Shown piece by piece: positions 44,701 through 50,924 of a DNA stretch of 52,027 nt. This stretch comes from Nocardia cyriacigeorgica NBRC 100375. GTDB taxonomy: Bacteria > Actinomycetota > Actinomycetes > Mycobacteriales > Mycobacteriaceae. The stretch is from contig NZ_BAFY01000180.1 in the NCBI RefSeq assembly GCF_000308555.1, positions 1-52,027 on the forward strand, written 5' to 3'. Each line of letters begins with the position of its first letter. Position 1 is the stretch's first letter. Below the pieces are notes generated by a model. It saw nothing but the letters and a program-made list of their open reading frames with translations. It ran no database searches and was not told the origin of the DNA. Made by a program: the position numbers and the translations under genes.

Positions 44701-45920
44701 AACGCACGCTGCGCGCGGCGCCGGACAAGGGCATCGGCTTCGGTCTGCTGCGCTACCTGAATCCCGAGACCGCGCAGCGTCTTCCGCGCGAGCTGCCCGG
44801 ACAGATCGCGTTCAACTATCTCGGCCGGTACTCCACCGGCGACATCCCGGCCGGCCTGGAGGGCCTGGGCTGGCTGCCGACCGACGATCTCGGCGAGCTG
44901 CCCGCCCCCGAGCATCCCGATGTCCCGCTGATGTCGGCGCTCGCGGTGGATTCGGTGGTCATCGGCGACCGGTTGCACGCGACATTCGGCTATCCACGCA
45001 CTCTGCTCGACGGCGCCGTCGTCACCGAACTGGCGCAACTGTGGATCGACGCGCTCGGCGCCCTCGCGACCTACGCGGCGTCACCGGAGGCCCAGCTCAC
45101 CGAAGCCGCACCGCAGGCGCCCGCCCAGGCGTCGGGTCTCGGCCTGGACGTGCTGCTGCCGATCCGCCCCGACGGCAACGAACCCGCGCTGTTCTGCGTC
45201 CACCCATCGTCCGGGATGGCCTGGAGTTACCTCGGTTTCGCCGAACGGCTGCGGCCGGGCCGTCCGATCTACGGGCTCCAGGCGCCCGATCTGTCCGGTC
45301 GCGAACCCTCGGCGCGCTCCATCGACGAATTCGCCGACCGCTATATCCGCGAGATCCGCACCATTCAGCCCGATGGGCCCTACCACCTGCTCGGCTGGTC
45401 CTTCGGCGGACTCATCGCCCACAATATGGCGGCGAAACTGCGCGCCCAAGGCGCACAGGTGGGCGTGGTAGCGCTGCTGGACGCCGACACCGCCGATATC
45501 GACGGCGACAGCATCGAGCAACTCACTCCCGGCGGCTTCGTCAACAGTTTCGGCGCCGTCTTCGGCATCGACAACGTCCCGGCCGAGGCCACCGCGCAGG
45601 AAGCGGCCGCACTGATCCGGGAACGCTTCGGCGGCGTCTCGATCATCGATGCCACCACCATCGAACGCATGGCGGCCTCCTACAACGCCTCCGCGCGCAC
45701 CCGCACCGGCTACCGCCGTCCGCGCTACGACGGCGACCTGGTGTATTTCAGCGCCACCGTCGACAGCTCCGGCATCTTCGGACCCGAGGGCTGGCGGCCG
45801 CATGTGGCCGGGACCATCACCAACCACGACGTCGACGTCACCCATGACGAAATGACCACCCCCTACGCGCTGTCGATCATCGCGCAGGTGCTCGATACCC
45901 ATCTGGGAGGCCAGCAATGA
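32769..45920 (+). CDS. Three-module nonribosomal peptide synthetase, C-A-T-E-C-A-T-C-A-T-E-TE
   Basis: A 4383-residue cytoplasmic megasynthase; ATG 32769 fits a C-domain N-terminus and follows TAGGA. Module 1: C at about 20-460 (HHIVLDG 149-155), A from about 470 (TSGSTG near 622), T (GGDSI, Ser1003), E from about 1053 (HHLVTDG 1185, LEGHGRAEE, TVGWFTS). Module 2: C from about 1520 (NHHLVLDG near 1657), A from about 1978, T (GGNSL, Ser2520). Module 3: C from about 2578 (HHISADG 2709), A from about 3050, T (GGDSI, Ser3585), E from about 3634 (HHLAVDA 3779). A thioesterase starts near 4124 (GWSFGG, Ser4211; NHDVDVTHDE). GGDS occurs only in the two carrier domains before E domains, as expected. 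Product: a D-L-D tripeptide, possibly N-acylated because module 1 begins with a C domain. Specificity codes read by eye: A1 DIENVGGVT, A2 DASVAAVVW, A3 DAFVAALIW. Confidence 0.96.
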   Translation: MTQLSSAPTDSAPALPAGAFPLSAAQRGIWFAQHVAGDTPISIAQYIELAGPIDAKTLAGAARQAGREFGTGYLRLIEVDGHPFQVVDSTLDDSILELDLRGEPDPEAAAHTWMRAEYSAPLELTRDRLVRMALLRLADERWYWYSRIHHIVLDGMGALAMVQRTAEVYNAAVDGAQAPPCKAEDLRRIVDADLAYRSSERFAADREYWREHLAGMADPVSLAGRTAEVDAHPARVAGALPAETAALLDEVAEAAGSGMAPTVVAAFAAYLSALTGAAEVVLSLPVSARITATLRRSGGMIANVVPLRLSLSPAMTVGATILAAQSELTGALRRQRYRQEDIVRDLGWSMDEAASFGPTVNLMMADTRITLGSVVGRLHVLTSGLIDDLFVNLYPGVGGESTHIDFQANANLYSDTELAAHHERFLLFLHRFLAAGVDAPLAAIEPLTYAEQGELVPAHGPAGGSKRTLPDLLAAVRDPAAVVLVGGAARMTYREVDEYTNRLARVLIAAGAGPERGIATAIPRSVESVLAMFAIAKTGAAFVPIDPTYPVDRIEHMLDDSGVVAGVTVADARQALPQHVDWLVLDDLATAESVAAQDPAPVRDADRRAPVHLDQVAYIIYTSGSTGLPKGVLVTHRGLADLAAGSGAGFGVDSDAVVAHAVSPSFDISVEEILIAYTAGATLVVVPPAAFAGEGLAEVLRTFEVTHLNVTPTVVGSLDPATLPRLRTVVVGGDACPPELVTTWAGRALINGYGPTETTVTATLTAPMTPGAPVTIGSPARAVRAVVLDPWLRPVAPGAVGELYLAGPGVARGYHRRTGLTASRFVADPYSPGERMYRTGDLVRWIAAHGRHELEYQGRSDFQVKIRGFRIELGEIDDALQRQPGVEFALTVGAETPAGAPALVSYVLAADDVHPEALRAAAGRILPAYMVPAVVMMLDHVPLTPLGKVDRKALPAPDFTVKQTTGRPPSTPAEHTLAALFAEVLGLDAVGVDDSFFALGGDSIVSIQLVSRAKAAGLGFSARDVFERKTVAALAAVATEVASERVDELPGGGVGAVDLTPIVWAMVEHGRPWHRFAQAVLIGLPDGFTRDRLSAALRTVVDRHDVMRSTLRRVGDEWEWVVAEPGSVDIDALVDVIEAGPEPATTCERALQDAADRLDPEAGVVGRFVIIEHGDAEPLCWLVLHHLVTDGISWRILLPDLAIAAAGGELAPVGTSFRRWAHAQTEQVAARAAELPVWQRILSTDDPAIGRRVLDPAVDVVATMGRHQMTIPADVADAAVTTVPDRFHCGADDVLLAALTLALCRWRNRTGALITLEGHGRAEEILPGADVARTVGWFTSVYPVAIDLAGIDLDDAFAGGAAAGAAVKATKEQLRAVPDKGVGYGMLRYLDPQTAAALSDTPQPQLGFNYLGRAGTATSGAWLPRRFAATQDEHAPLPAVVDINAVLTAGGLEVTWDYASHLLDAGEVAELAELWSAALRALVAQARTPGAGGRSPSDFDLVTLTQSQIDDWERHYPGLVDVWPLSPLQYGLLFHARYDSDTADGYTVQSLLTLAGVVDADRLRSAAQALVDRHENLRVAFTETADGPRQLVLGAAEVGWQEIDLTHTADDAERERELSRLIALDANTRFDLTRPPLLRFTLIHLAPDIYRLIMTNHHLVLDGWSTPLLVRELLTLYVTAGDTTAFAPARSYREFLAWLAEQDQDASIQAWSRYLAGVDTPTRVVASLADIESPRTAEISAELTAQTLARLESAARDCGATVNTMVQAAWAMLLAMLTGRTDVVFGGTVSGRPPELAGVEDMVGLFINTLPVRVRFAPGESVADLLARIQADQARLLDHQHVGLAAIHQAVGLPELFDTLAVFESYPIDREALSQALDIAGMRVLDVAGTDATPYPLNLMVIPLRGLDGRDSLRITLKYLADHFDASEAGPLLDRFVRLLIQLADDPRRPVARLRYCDDVELAALAPVQGPPSAPQRPLPDILADGARIDSAAIAVDAGELTMSYGDLDAWSNRFARVLLRRGVGREVFVVLALTRSLESVVAVWALAKTGAAFVPLDPSHPVERIEHMLTDSKAPIGVTVTEIGETLPGTIDWLLLDDLPTMRRAMTVSADPITDDERGGPIDLDQTAYLIYTSGSTGKPKAVLVSHRGIANLAAGKRESLGIDPSAAVLQVASPSFDASVSELVMAHSAGARLVVAPPQVYGGNELQRLLRTRRVSHAVITPSALATMEPTDLPQLRVLAVAGEAATPELIARWAPDRRMVNVYGPTEFSVWATGPAELTAGAPITIGGPIRGASALVLDTWLRPVPVGVAGELYLAGPALARGYFNRPALTAGRFVAYPSGDPGERMYRTGDMVRWVRDGDSEVALEYLGRSDFQVKIRGLRIELGEIDAVLSAVEDVEYAVTIGRAGPAGATVLVSYVLPVTGTTLDPEQLRARVAAELPGYMVPAYLVVLDEIPLTPVGKLDRAALPVPDFAAARRPYLAPHGPVEQAVAEVFADVLGSERVGADESFFELGGNSLSATRVVARVNAALGSTIALRDLFDAPTVAQLSARIVPATDGARGRFVLAPRVRPDRVPLSPAQQRMWVLNRMDPASAAYTIAVALRLSGDLDLAALRRALGDVVARHESLRTIYPADAEGPRQVVIGAEIATPALEITNTDDGAALRVRIAELTGAGFDITEQPPLRLGLFRLIGTAEPTHVLVLVVHHISADGFSMAPLATDLMAAYARHRSVPVGAPSTETAAEEAPLPVQYADFALWHRELLGDESDPESLAAQQIRYWTDTLAGAPDVLDLPTDRPRPAVQSMRSADVPLTIDAALHRRLTELAATTETSVFMVLHATLAAVLARLGNTGDIVIGTPVAGRGDQALDRLVGMFVNTLALRTPVDQRLGFAEFLASVRGRDLDAFAAADVPFERLVQILDPPRSTAHHPIFQVSLSLQNFVEPVLELPGLRVEVQDFQRDTAQFDLILDLRERFGPGGPEGVQGLLTYATDLFEPDTAATLARRWVRLLAAVVDDPEVVLAEVELLDEAERAELVPVHGPVSAGTSTLAQILARSAQRYPDRPAVVADGKVRTYRELDADSDRLAAELMAAGAGPETVVALGMPRSAALLTALWATAKTGAAFLPVDPKHPVDRIEHMLGDSRARLGVTVAAHRHALPDSTHWIVLDDLPASDAAPGPLVESHPDQPAWLIYTSGSTGTPKGVTVTHRGLADLVATQAELLGLDERARVLQVASPSFDASIFEALMAFGSGAAAVVAPPEVYGGSPLAELIDTAQVTHLVITPSALATVDADAVSSVRMLAVAGEAVGAELVERWCSGPHRRMLNLYGPAEFTIWASASRPLLPNAPVTIGTPIRGAAVLVLDDHLRPVPVGVAGELYLTGPAVARGYHNRPGLTAARFVADPFGAPGTRLYRTGDLARWVRTSTGPVELEYLGRTDFQIKVRGQRVELGEIDAVLGRADGVDLAVTLGVPGPTGSTALAAYLVRAPGAEIDVAAVQAFAADILPSYMVPAAFVVLNEIPRTAVGKLDRDALPAPDFATEQTAYRPPRTPTEQALAEIFAELLGRERVGADDSFFALGGDSILAIQLVSRAKLRGIACTPLQVFEHRTVAALAAAADAAGPAVTLAELPGGGVGELPLTPIVRYMIERGGDFGRFAQTAVLELPPGIDRDQLVATLTAVVDRHDMLRSRLRHHGTDWQWSVAAPGGVDVGALLHRITFDAGADTVELHEFAVTELDSALHRLDPAEGVIAQFLWLDPVGAAGARTASGRLIVILHHLAVDAVSWRILVPDLIAAWAQVSTAATPVLAETGTSMRRWSYALTEQAGTEHRMAELDYWRAVVDGPDPLLGPRALDPAIDLSDTLRTIEVDVSAEITAALLTNLPRLSGGGVNDGLLAALALALVRWRSRRGVTEPTALIRLEGHGRQEEVVAGADLSRTVGWFTSLYPVRLALTGVDVDEAFAGGHAMGAALRAVERTLRAAPDKGIGFGLLRYLNPETAQRLPRELPGQIAFNYLGRYSTGDIPAGLEGLGWLPTDDLGELPAPEHPDVPLMSALAVDSVVIGDRLHATFGYPRTLLDGAVVTELAQLWIDALGALATYAASPEAQLTEAAPQAPAQASGLGLDVLLPIRPDGNEPALFCVHPSSGMAWSYLGFAERLRPGRPIYGLQAPDLSGREPSARSIDEFADRYIREIRTIQPDGPYHLLGWSFGGLIAHNMAAKLRAQGAQVGVVALLDADTADIDGDSIEQLTPGGFVNSFGAVFGIDNVPAEATAQEAAALIRERFGGVSIIDATTIERMAASYNASARTRTGYRRPRYDGDLVYFSATVDSSGIFGPEGWRPHVAGTITNHDVDVTHDEMTTPYALSIIAQVLDTHLGGQQ

Positions 45921-46918
45921 GTTCCGACCAAGGCGTCCTCGTCGAAGGCCTCGAGAAATCCTTCGGCGCCGTCCACGCCCTGCGCGGCGTCGACTTCCAC
46001 GCCGCACCCGGCGAGGTACTCGGCATCCTCGGCCCCAATGGCGCGGGCAAGACGACGACGGTGAACATCCTGTCCACCCTGATCCCGCCGGATCGCGGAC
46101 GCGCGGTGGTCGCCGGCCACGATGTGGTCGCCGACCCGGCCGCGGTGCGCCGATCCATCATGCTGACGGGCCAGTACGCCGCCCTCGACGACATGCTCAG
46201 CGGCTATGAGAACCTGGTCATGTTCGGCAGGCTGATGGGCTTGCGCAAACGCGCCGCCCGCGCCCGCGCCGACGAACTGATCGCCGCTTTCGACCTGGTC
46301 GCCGCGGCGGGCCGGCGGGTCGGCACCTATTCCGGCGGTATGCGCCGCCGCATCGATATCGCCTGCGGGCTGGTGGTGCGCCCGGATGTGGTGTTCCTGG
46401 ACGAACCGACCACCGGCCTCGATCCGCGCAGCCGGCAGGGAGTCTGGGATCTGGTCGGCGGTTTCCAGCGGGCCGGCATCACCACCCTGCTCACCACTCA
46501 GTACCTGGAAGAGGCCGACGCGCTCAGCGACCGGATCATCGTCATCGATCACGGCGTGGTGATCGCCGCCGGCACCGCCGACGAACTCAAGGCCCGCACC
46601 GGCGGCAGCTACTGCGAGGTCGTGCCGCTGGATCTCGGTGATCTGCCGGCCATCGCCGACGCGCTCGGTTCGCTGCTGCCGGAAGTCAATCGGGCGATGT
46701 TCACCACCGAATCCGATCGCATCGCGATCCCCGCCCCCGAGGGTGCGAAAACGCTGGCGGAGGCGCTGCGGCGGCTGGACGCGGCCGGGGTCGAACTGGT
46801 CGATATCGCGCTGCGCCGCCCGTCGCTCGACGATGTGTTCCTCCAGCTCACCGGCCACCTCGCCGGCACCGAATCCGAGCCGGAACCCGAACCCGCTGCC
46901 GCACAGGCATTGCCATGA
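45917..46918 (+). CDS. ABC exporter ATPase, DrrA type
   Basis: A 333-residue nucleotide-binding protein of the daunorubicin-resistance (DrrA) family: Walker A GILGPNGAGKTTT (about residues 36-48), signature YSGGMRRRIDIA, Walker B VVFLDEPTTGLD, and a C-terminal extension of about 100 residues typical of DrrA (LDAAGVELVDIALRRPSLDD, then VFLQLTGH). Its ATG overlaps the synthetase stop (ATGA, 45917-45920) and follows GGGAGG. Together with the two permeases it should export the peptide product or give self-protection. Confidence 0.95.
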   Translation: MSSDQGVLVEGLEKSFGAVHALRGVDFHAAPGEVLGILGPNGAGKTTTVNILSTLIPPDRGRAVVAGHDVVADPAAVRRSIMLTGQYAALDDMLSGYENLVMFGRLMGLRKRAARARADELIAAFDLVAAAGRRVGTYSGGMRRRIDIACGLVVRPDVVFLDEPTTGLDPRSRQGVWDLVGGFQRAGITTLLTTQYLEEADALSDRIIVIDHGVVIAAGTADELKARTGGSYCEVVPLDLGDLPAIADALGSLLPEVNRAMFTTESDRIAIPAPEGAKTLAEALRRLDAAGVELVDIALRRPSLDDVFLQLTGHLAGTESEPEPEPAAAQALP

Positions 46919-47733
46919 CGTCCGCCGTCTGGTTGACGGGTGCGCGGGCCCGGCCGGTCACCACCGCCCAGTGGTGGGTGCTCACCGCCCGTTTCGTCGT
47001 GCCATCGGTGAAGTCCGGAGAAGTGCTCTCCTCGATACTCGCCCCGGCGGCCTTCACCGCCAGCTTCTATCTACCGCTGAAAACCGTGATGATGTTCGCA
47101 GGCACCGGATTCAGCAGCTACGCCCAGTTCATGATGCCGATCGTGATCCTGCAGGCGGCCGCGTTCACCGCCATCTCGGCGGCGTTCCGGTCGGCCACCG
47201 ACGCCGTCGCCGGACTCAACCGGCGCTTCGGCGCCATGCCGATCAACCCGTTCGTCCCGGTCGCGGCGCGCATGTCGGGCAACATCTTCCGGTTGGTGAT
47301 CGCGCTCACCACAGCGCTGGTGTGCGGGTACGTCATCGGGTTCCGGTTCCGCCTCGATGCCGTGCATACGCTGGGGTTCGTGGTGTTCGCGCTGCTGGTC
47401 GGCATCGCGCTGACCCTGGCGGCCGACGTCATCGGCACGCTGTCGAAAAGCCCGGAAGCCACCACGCAGGCGCTGGTGCTGCCGCCGTTGATCCTCGGCA
47501 TGCTCTCCACCGGACTCGCACCCGCGGCCCAGTTCCCGGAATGGGTGCAGCCGTTCGTGCGCAATCAGCCGGTCTCCCAGTTCGTCATCGCGTTGCGCGC
47601 CCTGGCCGGCGACACCCTCGGCAACGCCGGCGAGGTGTCGTGGTCGCTGATGGCGCCGCCGCTGGCCTGGGTCGTCGGCATCCTCGCGGTCTGCGCGCCG
47701 GTGGCGGTGCGGCTGAGTGCGCGGAGGCGATGA
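46915..47733 (+). CDS. ABC-2 type permease (DrrB-like)
   Basis: A 272-residue membrane protein with about six helices (ILAPAAFTASFYLPL, FMMPIVILQAAAFTAISAAF, LVIALTTALVCGYVIGF, LGFVVFALLVGIALTLAADVIG, LVLPPLILGMLSTGLAP, PPLAWVVGILAVCAPVAV). The ABC-2 motif region FPEWVQPFVRNQPVSQFVIALRAL is clear. Its ATG overlaps the ATPase stop as ATGA (46915-46918). Probably pairs with the next gene as a heterodimeric pore. Confidence 0.93.
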   Translation: MTSAVWLTGARARPVTTAQWWVLTARFVVPSVKSGEVLSSILAPAAFTASFYLPLKTVMMFAGTGFSSYAQFMMPIVILQAAAFTAISAAFRSATDAVAGLNRRFGAMPINPFVPVAARMSGNIFRLVIALTTALVCGYVIGFRFRLDAVHTLGFVVFALLVGIALTLAADVIGTLSKSPEATTQALVLPPLILGMLSTGLAPAAQFPEWVQPFVRNQPVSQFVIALRALAGDTLGNAGEVSWSLMAPPLAWVVGILAVCAPVAVRLSARRR

Positions 47734-48551
47734 TGACCCTGCCCGCCGCCCGCCCCGCCGACCTGCGCGCCGCACCGGAAACCTCGGCCGCCGCGCTGGT
47801 CCGGCACACCGTCATCCAGACCCAGCGGCTGCTGCTGCGCTGGGCCCGCAACCCGATCACCCTGCTGGAAACCCTGCTCATCCCCTGTCTGCTGCTGCTC
47901 ATGCTCGACATCGTGGTGGGCGGGCAGATCCAGAAGTTCACCGGTCAGGACGCGCTCTACGGTTCGGTGCCGATGGTCGCCGTCGTCGGGGCGCTGTCCG
48001 GCGCGGTGGCCGGCGGCGTGCTGCTCGGTCGCGAGCGTGACGCCGGATTGCTCGCCCGGTTCTGGGTGCTGCCGGTGCATCGCGCCTCGGGTCTGGCGTC
48101 GCGGATCCTGGCCGAGGGCTGCCGGATCTTCGCCGGGACCGTCATCGTCGTGCTCGTCGGCTACCTGCTGGGTTTCCGCTTCCAGCAGGGCTTGGCCGCG
48201 ACGGTCGCGTTCCTGCTCGTGCCCACACTGTTCGGCCTGGCCTTCGCCACGGTGGTCACCGCCGTCGCCGTCTACACCGCCAAAGCCACCCTGGTGGAGG
48301 CCATTACGATCCTCACCTCGCTGATGATGTTCTTCAGCACCGGCTTCGTCCCGCTGGCCGCCTACCCGCAATGGCTGCAACCGATCGTGCACAACCAGCC
48401 CATGTCGACCGCCGTGGATACGATGCGCGCCCTCGCCCAGGGCGGTGAACTGGCCCGGCCGCTCACCCTGACCCTGATGTGGTCGGCCGCCGCGATCGTG
48501 CTGTTCGCGGTACCGGCCACCATCGGATACCGGCGCGCCAGCAGGCGGTGA
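47733..48551 (+). CDS. ABC-2 type permease (DrrC-like)
   Basis: A 272-residue second permease. ATG 47733 is chosen over the adjacent ATG 47730 because GGAGG (47723-47727) is then 5 bases away; either way the start overlaps the previous stop. Helices include LLETLLIPCLLLLMLDIVVG, VAVVGALSGAVAGGVLLG, IFAGTVIVVLVGYLLGF, TVAFLLVPTLFGLAFATVV and AAAIVLFAVPATIGY. The phrase YPQWLQPIVHNQPMSTAVDTM corresponds to the FPEWVQPFVRNQP block of the partner. It is last gene of the NRPS-exporter operon; no T-run terminator is obvious right after it. Confidence 0.93.
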   Translation: MTLPAARPADLRAAPETSAAALVRHTVIQTQRLLLRWARNPITLLETLLIPCLLLLMLDIVVGGQIQKFTGQDALYGSVPMVAVVGALSGAVAGGVLLGRERDAGLLARFWVLPVHRASGLASRILAEGCRIFAGTVIVVLVGYLLGFRFQQGLAATVAFLLVPTLFGLAFATVVTAVAVYTAKATLVEAITILTSLMMFFSTGFVPLAAYPQWLQPIVHNQPMSTAVDTMRALAQGGELARPLTLTLMWSAAAIVLFAVPATIGYRRASRR

Positions 48552-48801
48552 CGCTGCCGACCGAACAGGTGGCCGGCCGCCGGGAACCCAAAGGTGGTAC
48601 CCATCGCAGCCGGATAATGGAGCACCCCGCGCCGGCCGGGGCACATCCGATACACCCCAACCTGCGGGTCCGGCAAATCCTCCGCGATCGCGCGCGACGC
48701 ACCAGGCACCGATGCACGCCCCGGTCCGGCGATGGCGGACAATGGGGCGCACGGCAGCGGCCGCCACAGCTCCCCATCGGCTCGGTGAGGATGGCCGCTC
48801 G

Positions 48802-48817
48802 ACACAAGGTGTTGTGT
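48802..48817. promoter_or_regulatory. NrdR box 1
   Basis: ACACAAGGTGTTGTGT is a 16-base dyad, matching the NrdR consensus form ACACWATATATWGTGT in both arms. It lies about 100 bases upstream of nrdF and is paired with box 2 at a 32-base start-to-start distance, close to three helical turns. Confidence 0.85.
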
Positions 48818-48833
48818 TGTCCGGAGTTGTCAC

Positions 48834-49878
<1,045 letters not shown>

Positions 49879-49891
49879 AACCGGCGGTCTG

Positions 49892-49943
49892 CTCGAGCCC
49901 GGCGTCCACGATTCGATCGTGGCGTCGGGCTCGAGTTATTTTG
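49892..49943 (+). terminator. Rho-independent terminator of nrdF
   Basis: CTCGAGCCCG (49892-49901) pairs with CGGGCTCGAG (49926-49935), and CCACGAT pairs with ATCGTGG around TCG. The stem is followed at once by TTATTTTGT. It starts 14 bases after the nrdF stop. Confidence 0.92.
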
Positions 49944-49995
49944 TCCGAAAGACCGGTCCCCCTCGGTGGGTCGGCGTCCACCCGAGGGAGTTTCG

Positions 49996-50916
49996 TTGTT
50001 GCGTCGCCTGGCAATCGTTGCCGCAGTAGTGATCGGCGGCGCGGGCTGTCAGCAGCAGAGCGCGTCGAGCCCGGTCGATGAGATCTGGTTCACCCCCGCC
50101 GTCTCCGAGGCGCAGGTTTCCGAAGTGTTCCAGCGTATTCGCACGGTCGATCCGTGTGCGCTGGTGCCGCGTTCGGCGCTGGAAGAACAGGGCACGGTCG
50201 ACGACGTGCAGGTCGGCGGGCAGACGATCCATGGCTGCCGGGCAAACCTCGATGCCGCCGGATCGCCGGTCGAGGCCACCTGGTCGCTGGCGTGGGCGCC
50301 GGCCTCCAGCTCGGTGCGAGAGACCAGGCTGGTGGGTGAGGTCAAGGTCGAGGTGCTCTCACCGGAGGATCTCGGGTCCACCGCGGAGCCGAAACAGTGC
50401 TGGGTGACCGCGGAATTCCCGTCGATGGCACAGATCGTGCTGACGGTGCAGGCACCGACTCCGGCCGACCCCTGCGCGATCGCCAACGCGCTGATCGACA
50501 CGGCGATCGAGCAGCTGCCGGACAGCCCCGGTTACGGCACCTCACCGGATTCGGTGCGCACCGTGCTCACCGGCGCCGACCCGTGCGAGGCGCTGCCCAA
50601 GCTCGCCGCCACCCCGCTGCCGGTGCACGACTATCAGACCGCCCAGACCTGCCGGTTCGGCACCGCGGACGCGCCGACCGCCATCGAATACGGCTACCAG
50701 GCCGAAGACGAGATCCGCCGCGACCAGACCATCACGGTCGACAACCGCACCGTCTACGTCGCCCGCGTCGGCGGTGGTCAATTCGTCGGCTACACCTTCG
50801 CGGTGGGCCCGGAGTTGCCCGGCGGCGCGCTGCCCGTCATCACCGTGCTCGGCAAGAACCAGCCGGAGGTCGAGCGGGCCCGCGACCAGCTGATGACCAT
50901 GTATCCGCTGCCCTGA
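49996..50916 (+). CDS. Lipoprotein with two DUF3558-like repeats
   Basis: About 306 residues. The start is a TTG: at 49996 (GAGGGAG 5 bases upstream) or at 49999; both give a short signal peptide LLRRLAIVAAVVIGGAGC with a lipobox. The mature protein has two similar halves. Each begins with an Asp-Pro-Cys signature (VDPCALVPRSAL; ADPCEALPKLA) and contains a later Cys (HGCRANLD; QTCRFGTAD), the pattern of mycobacterial DUF3558 lipoproteins. The tandem arrangement may reflect internal duplication. It is an extracytoplasmic protein of unknown role, convergent with mgtE. Confidence 0.78.
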   Translation: MLRRLAIVAAVVIGGAGCQQQSASSPVDEIWFTPAVSEAQVSEVFQRIRTVDPCALVPRSALEEQGTVDDVQVGGQTIHGCRANLDAAGSPVEATWSLAWAPASSSVRETRLVGEVKVEVLSPEDLGSTAEPKQCWVTAEFPSMAQIVLTVQAPTPADPCAIANALIDTAIEQLPDSPGYGTSPDSVRTVLTGADPCEALPKLAATPLPVHDYQTAQTCRFGTADAPTAIEYGYQAEDEIRRDQTITVDNRTVYVARVGGGQFVGYTFAVGPELPGGALPVITVLGKNQPEVERARDQLMTMYPLP

Positions 50917-50924
50917 GCGCGGCT

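Noticed and set aside
48552..48800. A further gene of the NRPS-exporter operon
   Set aside because: Frames here have no ribosome site and no protein-like composition; the operon seems to end at 48551.
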